DNA of 6,579 bases from an uncultured Anaerovibrio sp. (GTDB taxonomy: Bacteria > Bacillota > Negativicutes > Selenomonadales > Selenomonadaceae): NCBI GenBank assembly GCA_900768695.1, contig CAAGDY010000292.1, positions 1 through 6,579 on the forward strand, read 5' to 3'. The number at the start of each line of letters is the position of its first letter. Within the stretch, counting starts at the first letter, position 1. The notes below the pieces were generated by a model that saw only the letters and a list, made by a program, of their open reading frames with translations, was not told the origin of the DNA and did not search any database. Below are positions 5,098 to 6,579 of the stretch, piece after piece. The position numbers were made by a program, and so were the translations under genes.

Positions 5098-6342
5098 TTG
5101 TCTAATCGTGTTGTTATTACCGGTATGGGCGTTGTGAGCCCTGTAGGTATCGGCAAGGAAGCGTTCTGGGACGCTATGCTTGCCGGCAAGAATGGTATTG
5201 ATAAGATTACCCGCTTTGATGCAACTGAGTACAAGGCACAGGTTGCTGGCGAGGTAAAGGATTTTGAGCCGGCCGACTACATGGACAAGAAGGAGTCCAA
5301 GCGCATTGACCGTTATGCCCAGTTTGCTGTAGCGGCCGCAAAGATGGCCATCGAGGATGCCAGCCTGGATCTGGAGAATGAGGATCTTGAGCGCATCGGC
5401 ACCTACGTAGGCAGCGGCATCGGCGGCATTGAAACCATGCACGGCCAGTATGAAAAGCTCTTTGACAAGGGTCCTTCCCGCATCAGTCCGTTCTTTATCC
5501 CTATGATGATCGGCAACATGGCTGCCGGCCATGTTTCTATTGCTTTTGGTCTGAAGGGACCTAGCAGCTGCGTGGTTACTGCCTGTGCTACCGGCACCAA
5601 TAATATCGGTGACGCCTTCCGCGTGCTGCAGCGCGGTGATGCTGATGTTATGCTGGCTGGCGGTACCGAGGCCAGCATTTCCCCTGCGGCTGTGGCAGGC
5701 TTCTGTGCCATGAAGGCGCTGTGCAGTGACAGCAACGACAATCCGCAGAAGGCTTCCCGTCCGTTTGATGCGACCCGTAGCGGCTTTGTTATGGGTGAGG
5801 GTGCCGGCATCGTTGTGCTGGAAACCCTGGAGCATGCTGAGAAGCGCGGTGCCCATATCTATGCCGAGGTGGCAGGCTATGGTGCAAACTCCGATGCTTA
5901 CCATATTACCAGCCCGGCTCCGCATGGTGAGTTGCAGGCAAAGTGCATGGCTATGGCATTGAAGGATGCAGGGCTTACTCCTGCCGAGGTGGATTATGTG
6001 AATGCCCACGGCACCTCTACCCAGATGAACGACCGGGGCGAGACTGAGGCTATCAAGACCGTCTGGGGCGAGGAGGCAAAGAACGTTTCCGTAAGCTCCA
6101 TCAAGTCCATGACCGGCCACCTGCTTGGTGCCGCCGGCGGTGTTGAGGCTATTGCCACTGCTTTGGCTGTGGAGAATGACATGTTGCCGCCTACCATCAA
6201 CTATGAGAACGTTGAAGAGGGACTTGACCTTGACTATGTGCCGAACAAGGCAAAGGCAAAGACTGTCCGTGCGGCTATTTCCAACAACTTCGGCTTTGGC
6301 GGCCATAATGCCTGCCTTGTGCTGAAGAAGTACGTTAAATAA
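5098..6342 (+). CDS. fabF: 3-oxoacyl-ACP synthase II (FabF)
   Basis: FabF is the elongating condensing enzyme, joining acyl-ACP to malonyl-ACP with loss of CO2. From TTG 5098 it has 414 residues, essentially the length of Escherichia coli FabF. Motifs in order are VVITGMGVVSPVG (5-17), GSGIGG (105-110, Ile108 at the end of the acyl pocket), the nucleophile in TACATG (Cys163), RPFDATRSGFVMGEGAG (221-237), His304 in NAHGTST, Lys336 and His341 in SIKSMTGH, and the gate NNFGFGGHN with Phe400. The Cys-His-His catalytic set is complete. It lies 20 bases after the FabX-like gene; if that enzyme makes a cis unsaturated acyl-ACP, FabF would be its likely elongation partner. FabB is an alternative name in principle, but the Firmicutes context and motifs favour FabF. 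Confidence 0.97.
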   Translation: MSNRVVITGMGVVSPVGIGKEAFWDAMLAGKNGIDKITRFDATEYKAQVAGEVKDFEPADYMDKKESKRIDRYAQFAVAAAKMAIEDASLDLENEDLERIGTYVGSGIGGIETMHGQYEKLFDKGPSRISPFFIPMMIGNMAAGHVSIAFGLKGPSSCVVTACATGTNNIGDAFRVLQRGDADVMLAGGTEASISPAAVAGFCAMKALCSDSNDNPQKASRPFDATRSGFVMGEGAGIVVLETLEHAEKRGAHIYAEVAGYGANSDAYHITSPAPHGELQAKCMAMALKDAGLTPAEVDYVNAHGTSTQMNDRGETEAIKTVWGEEAKNVSVSSIKSMTGHLLGAAGGVEAIATALAVENDMLPPTINYENVEEGLDLDYVPNKAKAKTVRAAISNNFGFGGHNACLVLKKYVK

Positions 6343-6388
6343 GACAATTGAACAGATAGGAAATGAATTAGAGTTGAAGTGTTTTGTT
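6343..6388 (+). other. fabF-rnc intergenic spacer
   Basis: This 46-base spacer is AT-rich. It shows no hairpin plus T run, so there is no visible terminator, and rnc is probably transcribed with the fab genes. TAGGAAA at 6357-6363 is the only weak ribosome-binding candidate. An ATG at 6363 is followed by a stop after one codon and is not a gene start. Confidence 0.5.
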
Positions 6389-6579
6389 ATGAATGATCGT
6401 GTTACGGCTGAGCGCCGCCGCAGGCTGGAGGAGCTTTCCAGGAGGCTGGGGGTGAATTTCCGCCACATCGGCTGGCTGCATCAGGCATTGACGCATACCT
6501 CCTACGCCAATGAATCGCGGGTGAAGGTAGAGCATAATGAGCGCTTGGAATTCTTGGGAGATGCGGTGCTGGAGCTTGC
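6389..6579 (+). CDS. rnc: Ribonuclease III, N-terminal part (runs off the window)
   Basis: RNase III cuts double-stranded RNA, maturing ribosomal RNA and controlling some mRNAs. The visible 63 codons cover the start of the catalytic domain: an Arg-rich first helix, LTHTSYANE (34-42) and the signature HNERLEFLGDAVLEL (49-63). The acidic residues Glu51, Glu54 and Asp58 match Glu38, Glu41 and Asp45 of the Escherichia coli enzyme. The rest of the catalytic domain and the dsRNA-binding domain lie beyond the window. ATG 6389 is chosen, but it lacks a clear ribosome binding site. An in-frame TTG at 6374 would add five residues and has weak TAGGAAA upstream, so the start is uncertain. rnc following fabF is a common order in Bacillota. 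Confidence 0.93.
   Translation, partial: MNDRVTAERRRRLEELSRRLGVNFRHIGWLHQALTHTSYANESRVKVEHNERLEFLGDAVLEL

Noticed and set aside
6343..6388. Promoter for rnc starting with TTGAAC at 6348
   Set aside because: No good -10 hexamer lies 16-18 bases downstream, so the evidence is too weak to list.
5092..6468. 458-codon open frame on the - strand opposite fabF and the start of rnc
   Set aside because: It lies opposite two clearly conserved genes, and its product shows no recognisable motif. It is rich in His, Ser, Cys and Arg, as expected from the complement of these codons. Rarity of TTA, CTA and TCA codons on the coding strand leaves such antisense frames open.

Overview
The window is one uninterrupted type II (dissociated) fatty acid synthesis operon on the + strand, running off both ends. 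The order is (plsX tail) - fabH - fabK - fabD - fabG - acpP - a second FabK-like flavoprotein with a four-cysteine cluster - fabF - rnc (5' part). No gene is convincing on the - strand. There are no RNA genes, mobile elements, CRISPR arrays or long repeats, and no stretch over 300 bases lacks a gene. The longest gaps are 87, 90 and 46 bases.

Organism: the gene order, FabK rather than FabI as enoyl reductase, strong AGGAGG ribosome binding sites, TTG starts and rnc directly after fabF all point to an anaerobic member of the Bacillota (Firmicutes). Moderate GC content and the flavoprotein between acpP and fabF fit Negativicutes or a related anaerobic lineage. This placement is an inference from gene content; no marker gene proves it.

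Layout: bases 1-66 are the end of a gene that is probably plsX, overlapping fabH. FabH (47-1051) starts chains, FabK (1053-2000) reduces the enoyl-ACP double bond, FabD (2088-3029) makes malonyl-ACP, FabG (3031-3774) reduces 3-ketoacyl-ACP, AcpP (3815-4045) carries the chain, and FabF (5098-6342) elongates it. The dehydratase (fabZ/fabA) and acetyl-CoA carboxylase genes are not in the window. The window closes with the first 63 codons of RNase III.

Most notable are two things between acpP and fabF. First, the flavoprotein at 4136-5077 is a FabK/nitronate monooxygenase relative whose only four cysteines form one C-x2-C-x3-C-x4-C cluster near its C-terminus. This resembles the iron-sulfur flavoenzyme FabX of Helicobacter pylori, which introduces the double bond for unsaturated fatty acid synthesis, so it is a candidate for the unsaturation step here. 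Second, nearly the whole acpP-flavoprotein gap folds into one long hairpin (4051-4111), a candidate attenuator, mRNA stabiliser or RNase III site in an operon that itself leads into rnc.

Three start sites differ from the longest open frames: fabK begins at 1053, the flavoprotein probably at TTG 4136 and fabF probably at TTG 5098, each decided by a well-placed Shine-Dalgarno sequence and by family N-termini.
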